NCBI GenBank assembly: GCA_001949185.1
Contig: BDGG01000004.1
Span: forward strand, 2,794,912 to 2,858,911
DNA length: 64,000 bases
Origin: Ramazzottius varieornatus
Lineage: Eukaryota; Tardigrada; Eutardigrada; Parachela; Ramazzottiidae
Direction: 5' to 3'
Of this stretch, positions 38,801 to 50,200 are shown piece by piece. How positions within the stretch are numbered: the stretch's first letter is position 1; each line of letters begins with the position of its first letter. The notes under the pieces are model-generated. The model worked only from the letters and a program-made list of their open reading frames with translations, did no database searches and was not told the DNA's origin. The translations under genes and the position numbers were made by a program.

Positions 38801-40363
38801 GGTGCAGGTGCACAGCACAATGTAGAACCCCGCGATGATCTCCATGTCCAGTTTGATACAAACTGACAGTGCGTCACCATACGTCAGGTGATAGAAAAGC
38901 AGCGAAAGACCATTGCATATTTCCGGGGGAAGGCTCGACAGGTCCATCCGAATAAGACATGACAAAAACATACCGCTGAAAGCAACGCGAATGTCATCTC
39001 CAGGAAAATGACCAGCATCATCATCACCGTCTAGACAATCGCTTCCAGCCAAGCTACCTAACCGCGAAAGACACTCCATAGCCAGAAGCGACAGCTCTTG
39101 ATCATGCTTCACGTGGTCGTACATGCGAAAGAACGCGTTGATGTTGTCCATGTGCACGAGCTCCATGCGCCACGACTTTGGAGGGTCAAAGGGAAGAATT
39201 CCCTCAGAGTCCGCGCTCAAGCTTGAACAGGTATCCAACTCCGCTTGTGTATGTCCAGTAAAGTTCCAGGACAGAATCTTCGTGAGAGATGACAAGAACG
39301 CTTTCAGCAGGAGTCTGTATTCTACCTCACTTCCGGTTGGTTGGAGTAGAGCAGGTGCCATGCCCATCAATTCTTTCCAAACGCGTAGCAAGTACCTTTC
39401 CTACAGAAAATCGGGTCTGTCAATACACGATTCGTAATATATACAAAGCTGGTTAAGATTGCTTGTCACACCTGAAAAGAAATATGGGTTTGCATATGGG
39501 TCGACATTGGCATACCCAGGTCCGTGAACGCGTCGAGGGAGAATTCAGTCAACAGGTGGGTCAACAGGTTCAGAGCATGAAGTCGCTGTAAGAAGAGCAT
39601 ATATGAAGTTGGAAATCTCCGATCGACTAACCGAATGTTCTCTCACCCTTAAATCGGTTAGATGGAGGAAGGGCAGCAAGGTATCCACCAGTTCGGAAGT
39701 AACGTCCACTGGCGAGCTCGTCATGGCTTTCTTGCATATAATAACGACAGTGTTGTAGCCTTTCTGGTAGACGAAATAATTGGACAACAATCTGGAGGAG
39801 ACACGAATGAAAATATAAACAGACAGCCGATCTCCGAGCCTTCGACGGCCTTCACGAGGGGTGACAACTCCTTACTTGCCTCTCCGTCCGTTCAAAGCAG
39901 AACTGAAGGATCGCCTGGACCATATACGGCGCATCATTCCGAGCGGAAGACCATGACTTGACGACACGGTCCTGAATAGCGCAGAGACATTGGAACTGCA
40001 CGTACGGATGTTCCGAACTCTCTGCAAAATACACCACAGTGTGATAACATACGATTTTCGATCAAGACGCCTATCGGTATGATTACTTACGAAGAATCCG
40101 CACGGCGATCGTCTGTGCTTCTGGCAGGAGTCTAAATTCCGTGAAAACGGTCTCGGCCTCCTTGAAGTAAGGTGTTCCGGCCACATCCTACATATAACTC
40201 GAAGATGCACACTCGTATTGCTGAATTCCAACACGATCTCCGACTATAGAAAGTACATCTTCTCGAGAAGTTGTCTTACCGGACTGCAGAGGCGATTGGC
40301 AGCATCCGTCAAATGCTGCTGTACGATATTTTCCTCAAACTGATGTCCCTTTTTGTCCGACAT
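35824..40363 (-). CDS. XPO4: Exportin-4
   Basis: A RanGTP-dependent karyopherin; in other animals it exports eIF5A and SMAD3 and imports SOX-type factors. It starts with exon 40280-40363 (MSDKKGHQFEENIVQQHLTD) and ends at the TGA at 35824-35826; the last exons are 36398-36528, 36088-36316 and 35824-36021. The protein is all-helical HEAT-type. Stretches diagnostic for XPO4 rather than XPO7: HPYVQFQCLCAIQDRVVKSW, ILSWNFTG followed by FDPPKSWRMELVH and SLLAMECLSRLGSLAG, ESDRLAYSGQLECIGQIARF, and LNDLLEDLNWTIAATGTL. The C-terminus includes EALFGLLCCHK and NEYNAFVEGFVRSVPINEQR. The region 36529-36720 allows two frames around an intron and is the least certain junction. About 1000-1100 residues are expected, in line with the family. 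No disabling change was seen. Confidence 0.88.
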
Positions 40364-41180
40364 CACGCACGCGTCCTTGGGGATACGAGGATTGTTCTCC
40401 TAGAGATCAAGTTGGGCAGGTACTGCTGGTCCTGCTGGTCCTGCTGGAAGTAAAGTCGGGGGGGGGGACGGGAGGGAATCTCCACTCAGTGATCAAGAAA
40501 GTAACAAAAACATCCACTAAAACGACTCTAAATTTTTAATTATTGGTTCGCAATTCGATAGAGTAACTGCGATAAATCCACGGCTCTAGAAGATGGAATC
40601 AATAAATCAAGCTGAACAACCTTCACAGAAAGGAATACTCGTAGTCCATTAAGTTCACCCATTCTCGTAAGTCGTAACGTTCTGGCCAGTGGTCACTGGT
40701 CAGTCAGGAAGTCAGACCCCAGAGCGATCCGTCCAAATATATCCGTAAACGTTCCAAAATCTAGCTTGATCATTCGACAGATTGCTCTACTGAAGTACAG
40801 GTCTTACTAATCAGCCCAAGGAACAGATCTAGAAGGATAGTGGGAGTGCGAGGATGTACGGCTAGGTAACGTCCTGACTCCCAAGCTACCGTTATTTCAG
40901 AAGGGACAAGGATATTCGAATTCCACAGTTATATTGTAAAAATTTTGACCAGCTTGCTCGTGCGTATGGAACGCACAAGTTGGTGATGAGATGTAGATAT
41001 AAAAAAGGATGACAAGATACAAACAATTGAATGATCATCGTAAAATGGACACCAGTCATCCCGACTGAAGAGACCTGATGGACAGAATCTTTTCGAAGAT
41101 GGCTCGTTCTGACTAGTTGAACGATGCCGAAACTCAAGCCTGCCGATTCTTGGCCTGCGCAGGTAGCCCTCATTGCGCTG
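40364..41180. other. Intergenic region upstream of XPO4 and downstream of CARHSP1
   Basis: No gene is supported. Near its left end it has a triple TGCTGGTCC tract (about 40421-40446) followed by an uninterrupted run of about ten Gs (about 40456-40466). Confidence 0.55.
40421..40470 (+). repeat. Short tandem TGCTGGTCC repeat plus poly-G run
   Basis: Three near-perfect 9-bp units, then AAGTAAAGTC and a long G tract. It lies about 60-110 bp upstream of the XPO4 start, so it may be in its 5' UTR or promoter. Confidence 0.7.
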
Positions 41181-42079
41181 TTATTCGGGGATGGGAACTA
41201 CCACTTCTCGAGCCTCCCAGTGGTCATGACCTCCCGATTTCATTGCCACAATCTGACAGTGAACTGCCTGCATCTTTTCCATTTTCGGAGGCATAGCGAT
41301 GGTTTTGTAGATCACTTCGTCACCTTCCTTGGGGACAATTTCTCCGTCAATGCTAAAACGACAAACGAGGTGTTTGGCATGAAATTTGCACGTTCGATCA
41401 AATTACTTTTATCATCGAACGAACGAACTCACTCAGATATATGAAGAAATATGTTTTCGCCCCCGGAATTCGGCTGAATCATCCCTGTCGCGAAAAACAC
41501 AATGCTTATCGATCAGTAACAACCCCGTCAACCCGAACTGAATTATTCCCTTCCTGGGAGAAAATACCTATGCAGCCGGCGTCACTTATAACAGTCTGAC
41601 GCACTACAGTATCATTAACTATGTGGGACACGCACTGAACTTCTTACCGTAACCCTTCTGTCGGCAAAACGTCTTGATCTTTCCATGCTGTACCGAAGCT
41701 GCGGAAGCTCTCTCCGACCTACAAGCAATGTGAAGGTAAATGTTCGGTAAGCGCAGAGCACTGACGCTGCTCAGTGTTGGTTGCATATATACCATGTACT
41801 ACTGTACCAGATGTTGACAATGCACGGTCAAACAGCTAGACAATCCTGAAGTCTTTTGCCTATAGCTAAGTTATCTCTAATTTTAAGAACGGATTTTTAA
41901 GACATAAGAAGGTGCACTTACGCTGAGAAGGTCCGGTTACGGCGTGTTGGAGTTGGGCTTGGAAGAATGAATTCATGGTCGTCATGTTCAGAAGGTAGAG
42001 TTGATGATACGGTGTCTCCTCCCTCAGCTCGTAGAGCATCTTTGTCGGACAGCTGCTCCGGTTTCGTGGCGCTAGACAT
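41181..42079 (-). CDS. CARHSP1: Calcium-regulated heat-stable protein / CSDC2-type cold-shock protein
   Basis: A small single-stranded RNA/DNA-binding protein; the vertebrate homologue stabilises mRNAs and is phosphorylated. Four exons: 41922-42079, 41648-41718, 41433-41484, 41181-41352; 453 nt, 150 residues (human CARHSP1 147). The N-terminal motif ILPSPTPTRRNRTFSA is the family's conserved phosphosite-bearing stretch. The cold-shock domain follows: GKIKTFCRQKGYGMI is RNP1-like, with Met where Phe is usual. NIFLHISDIDGEIVP is RNP2, followed by EGDEVIYKTIAMPPKMEKMQ. It ends KSGGHDHWEAREVVVPIPE, like the vertebrate C-terminus. ATG 42079 is the first in frame. It is divergent from ADCK1 across about 775 bp. 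Confidence 0.93.
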
Positions 42080-42854
42080 CTTCGTCTTTTAGTATCGGAC
42101 AATGCGTCGGAATGCAGGAGGATTAGCTTTTGAATGGTAGATCTTTAAAAAATATCAATGGAATGAGCACCGATGTGCAGCTGAAGCGCGCGTCTGTCGG
42201 AGTATGGCAAGCCAAAACGCGCAAAATTAAAATGGCAGGCCGTAAATTTACCGGAGTCAGGTCTCGCATATAAGAAACCTTGGCATCGAATACCGGTAGA
42301 AGTGCTTTTTCAAATGCTGCGCTGACATGTTCAGTCAATCAACCGAAGTATAGTGTCGTTTCTTTTTCATACCCAAGCTGTGGTGGAGGTTGATTTAATG
42401 ATCTTACTTTTCGGTCAGATTCACAATCTGACACGTCACAGAATGGTTACGTCATGCCTAGAATCTGCCCCGCATTATGCTTTGACGCATAACGTCAAAG
42501 GATACTGTACGGAGTTCTTCCTTCCAGCAACGCGCGCTTCAGCAGCACATCAGTGGGAATGAGACTAATGAGACTGGCCAAGACCAGTTGATCGGACTGG
42601 CGGTCACTTTCGTGGTTTACGCTCTGGGTGTAATATCCCAAAAAACATCAAACATCAAAAGGTCAACGCTAATCATCGAATCAACAAACACTTCAAGCCC
42701 GACGGCAGCGGAAATCCCATCCTCACTTTTTATCCTCGCTTCTTCTTCCGGTCCATGGCCAGGAGAGCACCTCCTTCAAACGATCGTTCGCTGGCGTTCT
42801 TAGGTAGGTTACGTGCGGATAAGGACCAGCGAAGGCACTGCTGTTTTCGTCGGA
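42080..42854. promoter_or_regulatory. Shared divergent upstream region of CARHSP1 and ADCK1
   Basis: About 775 bp separating two outward-facing start codons. No CCAAT or TATA motif can be assigned with confidence. The call is positional. Confidence 0.35.
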
Positions 42855-45726
42855 ATGTTCGCCCTTAGGAGGCCGCTGGTTAAAGCGGCTCTTCTCGCTG
42901 CCATCGGAGGTGTGACAGGAGTTGGAGTTCTTCATTACGCGAATCTGCTGGACTATAACGAAATGGGCGCTGTGCGAATTGGTCGGGCAGGAGTAACCGT
43001 AAGATTTCCGTATGTGTGCATCTGTGGTTTTTTTAGGCTGCGGTTCTTAAGTTCGTGTAGTTGGACAAAGTGGGTATAGCGAGATACTGTATAATTATAT
43101 GTTCCAGGTTGCTCAGATTGCGGTCGACTACAAGTGGTCGTTGTTCTGGATGAAAGATCCTCCGTCTTCCGAAGCCTATCGAAAAGAGCTTAGCAAGGTA
43201 CGAAAGATGCCCAGCTGGTATAGACTGGAATTTGGTTGGTTTAAATGCAAAAAATATGCTGATGGTCAATATTTTGTGGTACCAAGTATAGCTGTCATGG
43301 TACTGGAGAGTGGATTTAACCAATGTGGAGCATTTACAAGATGCTTTATGTAATGCAGATACATCTACGCTCGGCCGAGAAGCTGAAGGAACTTTGCTGC
43401 ATAAATAAGGGAGCTTTCGTTAAGGTGAGTTCCGGTCTGGCCACTGTGACGGCATCATGTCTAAAACTTTGTGGTCTGGTGTTCGCAGGTGGGCCAGCAC
43501 CTGGGGAGCTTGGATTATTTAGTACCAACCGAATACGTCGATACGATGAAGAGTCTTTACAATGACGCACCTCAGACTCCCTTCGAAGACATCTTGAAAG
43601 TTCTGAGGAAAGATCTCGGACGAGATGTACGACTGCGACTCAATGGTCTGTTTTAATCTCTCTTGGGGTGTGTCACCAGTTCGTTTCTGCTTTAGCCGCG
43701 GACAGTCTTCAGAAAAATTGATCCCGAACCACTGGGTGCGGCCTCGTTAGCTCAAGTGCATAAGGCGGTAGGTCTTGACATAACCCGTTCACAGGTCATA
43801 CCATGTTCAAATGAATCTTCTTCAGGAACTAAACGATGGAACCACGGTAGCAGTCAAGGTACGTGGACAACTTTAGCGGACTTTTTTCTTACAGTACGTA
43901 TCGGCAGGTGATCCTGCTTCTTCTGTTGTTTCAGGTTCAGCACAGTAAAGTGGAACGCCAGTCCAGATCTGACATCACTGCGGTGAAAGTGCTGCTCGTA
44001 GCGGTGAGCAAAATATTTCCCACATTCCAGTTCGTGTGGCTCGCTGAAGAAACGGAGAAAATCCTTCCCATGGGTAAACTCCGGCATCTGCTCATGAACA
44101 ACCGATTAATTGTTCGAGATCGTGTGACAAGGTTTTCTCTGGTAGAACTGGACTTTCTCAATGAAGGGAGAAACTGTGAGCGGTTGGGAAAGTCTTTATC
44201 CAGGTTCCCTTTTGTCAAGGTACGTGCAGAATACAGAGCAAATGTTATCATTGTTTTCCAGTATTCGGGAGAGACTTTACCATCATCCAGGTGCCGAAGA
44301 TATACTGGGACTTGTCTACAAAGCGAGTAGTGAGTATCGAAAATGCGAATAGTCCAACTGTATCTTGAAATAACACGGAATGCAAGTTTTGTTTTAGCTA
44401 ACAATGGAGTATTGTGAGGGAGGACGCATCGACGACTTGCAGTATTATCGTGCGAATCACATTTCCGTTTCTGATGTTCGTAAATGAGTTTTCATACTGA
44501 GCCGACCCCTATGTTAATAACGGAGGTACAGGTGTGAACAGAATATCCTTTTCTTTTTGCAGGTATTCACTAAAATCAGCAAAGTTTTCAACGAGATGAT
44601 CTTTGTTAATGGTTATGTGGTGAGTGTTTCGTCCTTTCCCTTGGAAAAGCTCGTAAATTTGTGTGTCCGCTGTCTGGATACCGGTTAATGTGACTTTCTT
44701 TTTGTGCGTTCCATAGCACTGTGATCCCCACCCCGGTACGTCTTCAGGTGACTCGTTCACAGCTTATGAAATGCATCGTGACATGAGATTGTTACAGGAA
44801 ACATGCTTGTTAGCAAAAGTCCGCTGGGTACTCCAATACTGACTATTCTGGACCATGGTGTGCACATGGTTGGTACCCATACACTCACATGATTCCGGAT
44901 CGGTTATAACAAAATATCCTAATTGGCATGTGTTTTTCCTGCCAATAGCAAATCTCTGAACCAACGAGATTGTCTTACTCGAAACTCTGGTTGTCCATGT
45001 TGGACGCCGATGTTGAGGGCATGAAGAAATTCGCTTCGGAGCTCGGAGTGGGCGACATGTTCGACATATTTGCCTGTATGCTGACAGCCAGAAGCTGGAC
45101 GGGAGTTCGGTCTGGCATACAGAACTCTGTCCTCAGCGACGGCGAGGTAGCAACCAACCGACCATTCGAACAAACATGTGAACAACATAAGGACAGTCTG
45201 TCAGACGCCTCGTACCATCAGATCCATTTTGTTTAGATGTTTGACATAAAGAGGAAAATTTCCATGTTACTTCCGGAAATCAGGTAAGACGAATATCAGA
45301 AGGATATCAGCGAACGCAGCCAAAAGAGCGATTGTCTGCATATTTGTCCTTGCAGTGATATTCTGAACAAAGTTCCACGAGATGTTCTCCTGATCTTGAA
45401 GACCAACGACCTTCTGCGAGGCATATCCTACAAGCTCAAAGTCCAGAACGATCCTCACGTTTTCACGACAGCTTCCCTGGTGAGCACTTCCGTCTCTTAA
45501 GTAACTTGGCGGATCTCCGCAGTGAGCCACTGTTCCGAGTTCTCACACTTGCTTTTTTTTCTTGCAGGCTTGCACTCGGGTTGTTTACCGGGAGAAGATA
45601 AACCACGCAGACAGTCCGTTGGCTGCTCTCAAACTAGTAGGTAACATGCTCTGGACACTCTTTAAAATCAAGATTTTTGAATTTTATCTGACTATTTTTC
45701 CCAACCGGAACCCTCTCATTCTGTGA
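42855..45726 (+). CDS. ADCK1: AarF domain-containing kinase 1 (UbiB family, mitochondrial)
   Basis: An atypical kinase of the ABC1/UbiB family. ADCK1 is a mitochondrial protein linked to cristae and coenzyme Q or lipid homeostasis. The N-terminus is a basic, hydrophobic leader (MFALRRPLVKAALLAAIGGV), fitting a mitochondrial signal. Visible motifs: GAVRIGRAG, SAEKLKELCCINKGAFVK, then VGQHLGSLDYLVP (family KxGQ), DPEPLGAASLAQVHKA (Ala-rich loop), TVAVKVQH with the catalytic Lys, ELDFLNEGRNCERL, MIFVNGYVHCDPHPGN, LDHGVHM, ACMLTARSW and LLILKTNDLLRGI. The last exon runs to the TGA at 45724. Exons I fixed include 42855-42998, 43109-43197, 43359-43424, 43706-43767, 43826-43858, 43935-44073 and 44146-44219. 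The fourth exon's donor (43645) has a weak consensus and is chosen to keep frame. Confidence 0.92.
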
Positions 45727-45912
45727 TCACCGCTTTTAGTTTTACTACTGTTTTACTGTGGTGTTAGACGTGTTCCCTCCTTGTTGCCTTGGTCCCGCTG
45801 AGTATTATCGCCAATTGCTTGTATGACGGCAGCTCGATTTGCAGTAAAACATGCATTGTTTACTAGCCGCTCAAAATATTATCAACAGGTGGAACTTGTG
45901 ACGTAATCAAAT

Positions 45913-47216
45913 ATGGCCTCCAGCAATCCCAATCCAAGACCACTGCGGACCATCCGCGACCTCCGCGATGAAAGTGAGTATTTCTGCTGCTTCGAATCGT
46001 TCCCGAATCAGTTTGAGCGGATGTCCGCTTGCCTCTGGTGGTCGTCTAGTTTATTTTGCAAGATCTTGAGTGTTGCAGCATGGATGGTCCGCGAAGGTTT
46101 AGCCGAGATAGAACGGGAACAAGTACTACGGAGACAAGGACCCACTGTACGCTACGAACTGTCTTCCATTCCCTATCTTGGTACCGACGGCAAAGCCACA
46201 CAACGAGATCTCGTTCCACACCCTCGCAAAATTTACGAGGATGACAGCGAGTACATCAAGAGATGTAAAGAAGGAGGAACCGAACGTAAGGTAATAAATA
46301 TCCCGGTATCTGTAATCCCTCGAATTTTGTGATTCATGCTGTCCTTCGTCTAGATTTCATTTGGTGGGAGCCGGACTTTCCGCTTACTCCCATCTCTGAA
46401 AAATCGGAAGCCTTTGTACGACCAAGTTTTCCGGCATGGACAACCCATCCCTCTTCATTACTACCTAACCCGCACGAAAATTTTGCGAAGACGAGGTACT
46501 GTAAGTTTGAGTCTTTCAGTTCCACAAGCTCCCTTTTTTTCGGTCAGCTTCTCAGTAACGGCGTTCCTTTATTCGCTTTGCAGGAAGTTACCGCCCACAT
46601 CCAATGTATTGCCTTACGGTAATTTAAGGCTTTTGTTGTTCAACTTGAGACCGTTATTAAAATTTCGTGGATTTATCTGTGTCTTGCATAGGACATGAAA
46701 AGCGGAGACTAGAAGCTTCCAATCTACCAACAGCAGTGGGAGCACCTCGCGAATACACCTGGGAACTAGGTCTGGATCCTCACCGGAAGCGTGAGAAGTA
46801 TGATATGTACCAGATCATGACCAATGGGTACCTCGCTCCTTACTTATACGAGCAAAGGAAAAGGAATTACTTCACCAGTCTTTTTGATCGGCCCAAGAAC
46901 GAAACGGAAAAACTTCAGCGTAAGTTGTCTGACAAGGTCTGTCCTTGGCACCTTGGCCCGAATCTATTTGCTGGTCAGACTGTACTTCCTTGTTTCAGAG
47001 CAAATATTCGAGGAGCAACGGGAACACAACCGTGAACTGCGCGAGAAGGCTGCACGTTTCACCCGTATGACCCAAGGAAAACCCTGCTGGACCGACAGAG
47101 AACATATGGAAACCCGGGCCGCCCTCTTTCCCAATGGATGGGGCCGAGGCATTCGACCTCCGCGACGTCCAGTGGACCTTGCTACTATGAAAGCGTCGGA
47201 AGGCTTGGCTGGATGA
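45913..47216 (+). CDS. Unrecognised 298-residue Arg/Tyr/Pro-rich protein
   Basis: I do not recognise a family with confidence. Six exons keep frame: 45913-45973, 46079-46290, 46354-46500, 46588-46618, 46692-46919, 46999-47216 (897 nt). The product starts MASSNPNPRPLRTIRDLRDE. It has short, repeatedly spaced aromatic/proline motifs (YELSSIPYLG, QPIPLHYYLTRTKI, LPPTSNVLPYG, PREYTWELGLDP), a basic coiled segment (QIFEEQREHNRELREKAARF) and the C-terminus RPPRRPVDLATMKASEGLAG. No signal peptide or membrane helix. The composition resembles small microtubule inner or cilia-associated proteins, which is inference only. The fourth exon is 31 nt, and its acceptor (after CAGGAAG) was chosen because it alone keeps the frame. 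It is convergent with F-spondin, with 66 bp between stops. Confidence 0.72.
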
Positions 47217-47282
47217 TGTTTCTTCTTAACAGTTCTAATCGGACATTTTTCTACATAACAAACTCACAGCACATCGTGGTCT

Positions 47283-50200
47283 TCAAGAATCTCTATCATT
47301 CTCTTCGGTATCACAAGGAGGCAAATCGGGACAGACTCGAGTTTCGACAGGTACATATGCGCATGCTTGCATCTCTGACGAGGGCATCTTCGTTATCATT
47401 CTTATTCGTTGCTGTATCCCGTTACCGCAAGATTTTGTACAGCTCATCCATTCACTCCACTCTCCAAACACACAGTATTGATTTTCTGTAGAAACAAAGC
47501 ATGCAGTTAGTCACAAAAAATGAATTCGTAATAATCGCTAAGCACAGCATGATTATCACGTACTGCAGGGTGGCAGCACACACTTCCGCCTTTGCTCCAA
47601 CTTTGTTGGACACGCTTGGCCGCCGTTTTGTGGCCTTACCACGATTTCACGGTACCGATCTTGAAATCCTTTTCCACAAGAGACACTACAAGGTCCCCAC
47701 GAAGAGTAAGTGGAGACCTGGCAGTCGACGGGCGGTCCAGTATGGTGCGTCTTTAGGGCGGCAGCAGTCGGTAAGGCAGAGGGCACTGCTGATGGTAAGG
47801 GCGCTAAAAATACCGATCGAGTACGTTTCTATCTTGGTTTTATCAATCTTAAAGAGGACGTTATTAGGATAGGTTTTGTTGGACACAGGTTATGTGGGTA
47901 GCTGATCCAGTTGGAGCAAGCTAATACACGGGGAACGACACCAACCGCAAATCATTCCGTTCTGGATCATGGCATTAGGGAATTGGGCCGCCATTTGGGA
48001 GAAATAAGCAGGTTCGATGGAGTTAGATATGACATTCTGTCCTTCTGCGTACTCTGTTAGTAAAAACACAAAACTCTTTCACCATAGAACGTGGCACAGT
48101 CGAGGCTATATGCGGAAGCAACAAAGCAACCTTTCCGAATTACAATAAAAACCTACCGAAAGCCCGCTCGCAAGCTATGTTGCACTCTTCGTAGTTCCTA
48201 AATATTTGGAAAAAGATGTAGAAGTTTCATCAGAGACTGGAACCGACAAGACCAAGGTGAAACAGCATAATTATTTTTGTTTCCCCCACCCGAAATTATT
48301 CATGTTCCCGCGGCATCCCGAATAGACAAATGGCTGGCACACTCCTCGATCAAAATCGAAATACCATCTTGGCATGAAACCGTAGCAAGAGCCAGCAGCC
48401 TTTGGCTGCATGCAAACCACTAATGAAACCAGAAGAAAGCTTGATACACAGAGGCAAATCGGGTGAGTTCTTGAACGCGAGAGTCGTAGGTAGCATACCT
48501 TTCTGTTCCATCGGATCAAAATCACAGCTGGTTCTGTTGGCGATGCATCCTCGCTTCTCCACCAGAGTTACCTGACAAGAAGTAGCGTCTCGCGGTCGAA
48601 GATACTGCCGCCTTCTCGCGCTCGTACCTCGTCCGCAGGTGACACCTGGAAGAAAAACATCATGAACCTGGAATACTTTTCCAGAATCGTTCGGGGATGT
48701 TTCGAGTACTTACTGCAAGGAGACCAGTTCGACCAGTTCGTCACTTCGCATCCAGGCGATGGAGTTTGGCAGTCCCCTGCGGAACACTCTTCCTTCTCCA
48801 TCAAAGGTTCGCTACAGAACTTCTCCGCCATGGAATCCTTGTACATTCTGGTCCGAGTGCGAATTCCAGTTCCACATGTGGCCGAGCACTCAGTCCAGTC
48901 TGACCATGGTGACGTCATGCAACTGAAAGCGGGCCTACAATCGAAAAATATCGTAAACTTATTTCCCCCGTAAAAGTTGCTTTTTTATTAGAAGCTTACG
49001 TGGTTGCAATTGCAGTGTCTGGCTCTGCGGATCTATCAACGGTGATCTCGTTTTCGTTACTCTGTGCGCACATCTGCTTGTCAAACAGTTGCTGTGTACA
49101 TCCAGCCATCGAAGCTTTAGCGGGATTGCGGTAGGTCCTTGTTCTCATCTGACTTCCGCCTTCACAGGGGCTCCATAAGGTCCATTCATTTGTCATGCAG
49201 GCAACTACGTTTTCGCACGGAAGTCGGTCAGTAATATGTAACGTGATAATGAACACGGAAAAGGTGGTACTCAGCCATTACTTCGCTGATCATTTTTCTG
49301 GTCGAAATTAGACGCGGTGATTACTTCTTCGCTCGTAACAGCAGGATTAGGATCACCACATGATTTTTCGTAGATTTTCATCCTGGTTATCACCAGCTTA
49401 GCCAACGGTGTCATAGGCTTCCCCATTGGATCATAAAAAGGCGAGCTGGGGTTCTTTGGATAACGACTAGTGATATTGTGGATCCTCTCACGGGGATTCG
49501 TCGGCGAATTTTCCGCCTGTAGGGGCAATCATAGAAATTGATGATCATGGCACTTTTACGTGAGAGTGATAAGCATCGGCGGCAAATAAGTACCATATAA
49601 GTTACTCCGCTGTCGGTTCCTGCATCGAACGGAAACAAATCGATTTCTTTCCGGTCGGTCCATGAGCAGTTCTTTAGGCACAAATTGAGCGAGTCTATTC
49701 CAACCAGCCAATCTGGGCTAGGGCCTACGTGAGAAATCCGTGTTCACATTTCCTCCACTGTATTCATCTCGAGGCCTATGCAGCAGATTACTTCGCTTGG
49801 TAAGTCGGTTCACGGAGTTGACTTACCAAACATGCTGGCTAAAGACAATAAGTGATGCTTTTGATCGGTTCGGAAAACGGCATGTGTTTGACCGTTGAGG
49901 TTCGGGTACCACAAGCCTGCAAACAAAGATTTCGGTTAAAGACCAGTCCTACCGCCTAAGTATCTAGCCAGCCAAGCAGACATTCGGAATACTAAGGTAC
50001 GAACCTCGAGCTTTAACAATCGTTCGAATGTCTTTTGTCTGAAATACGTAGAAGAGAAAGAGTTGTCAGAACATCGTGGAACCAGATAAACTGATCAGGG
50101 TCACGCAGTGACGTCATCATACCTTCGTTTTGAGCTCCTTTTCCAGTTCTTGAGTCTTGCCCCACTCGGCTAGTTGCTTCAGACCATCACTGGCGTAGCC

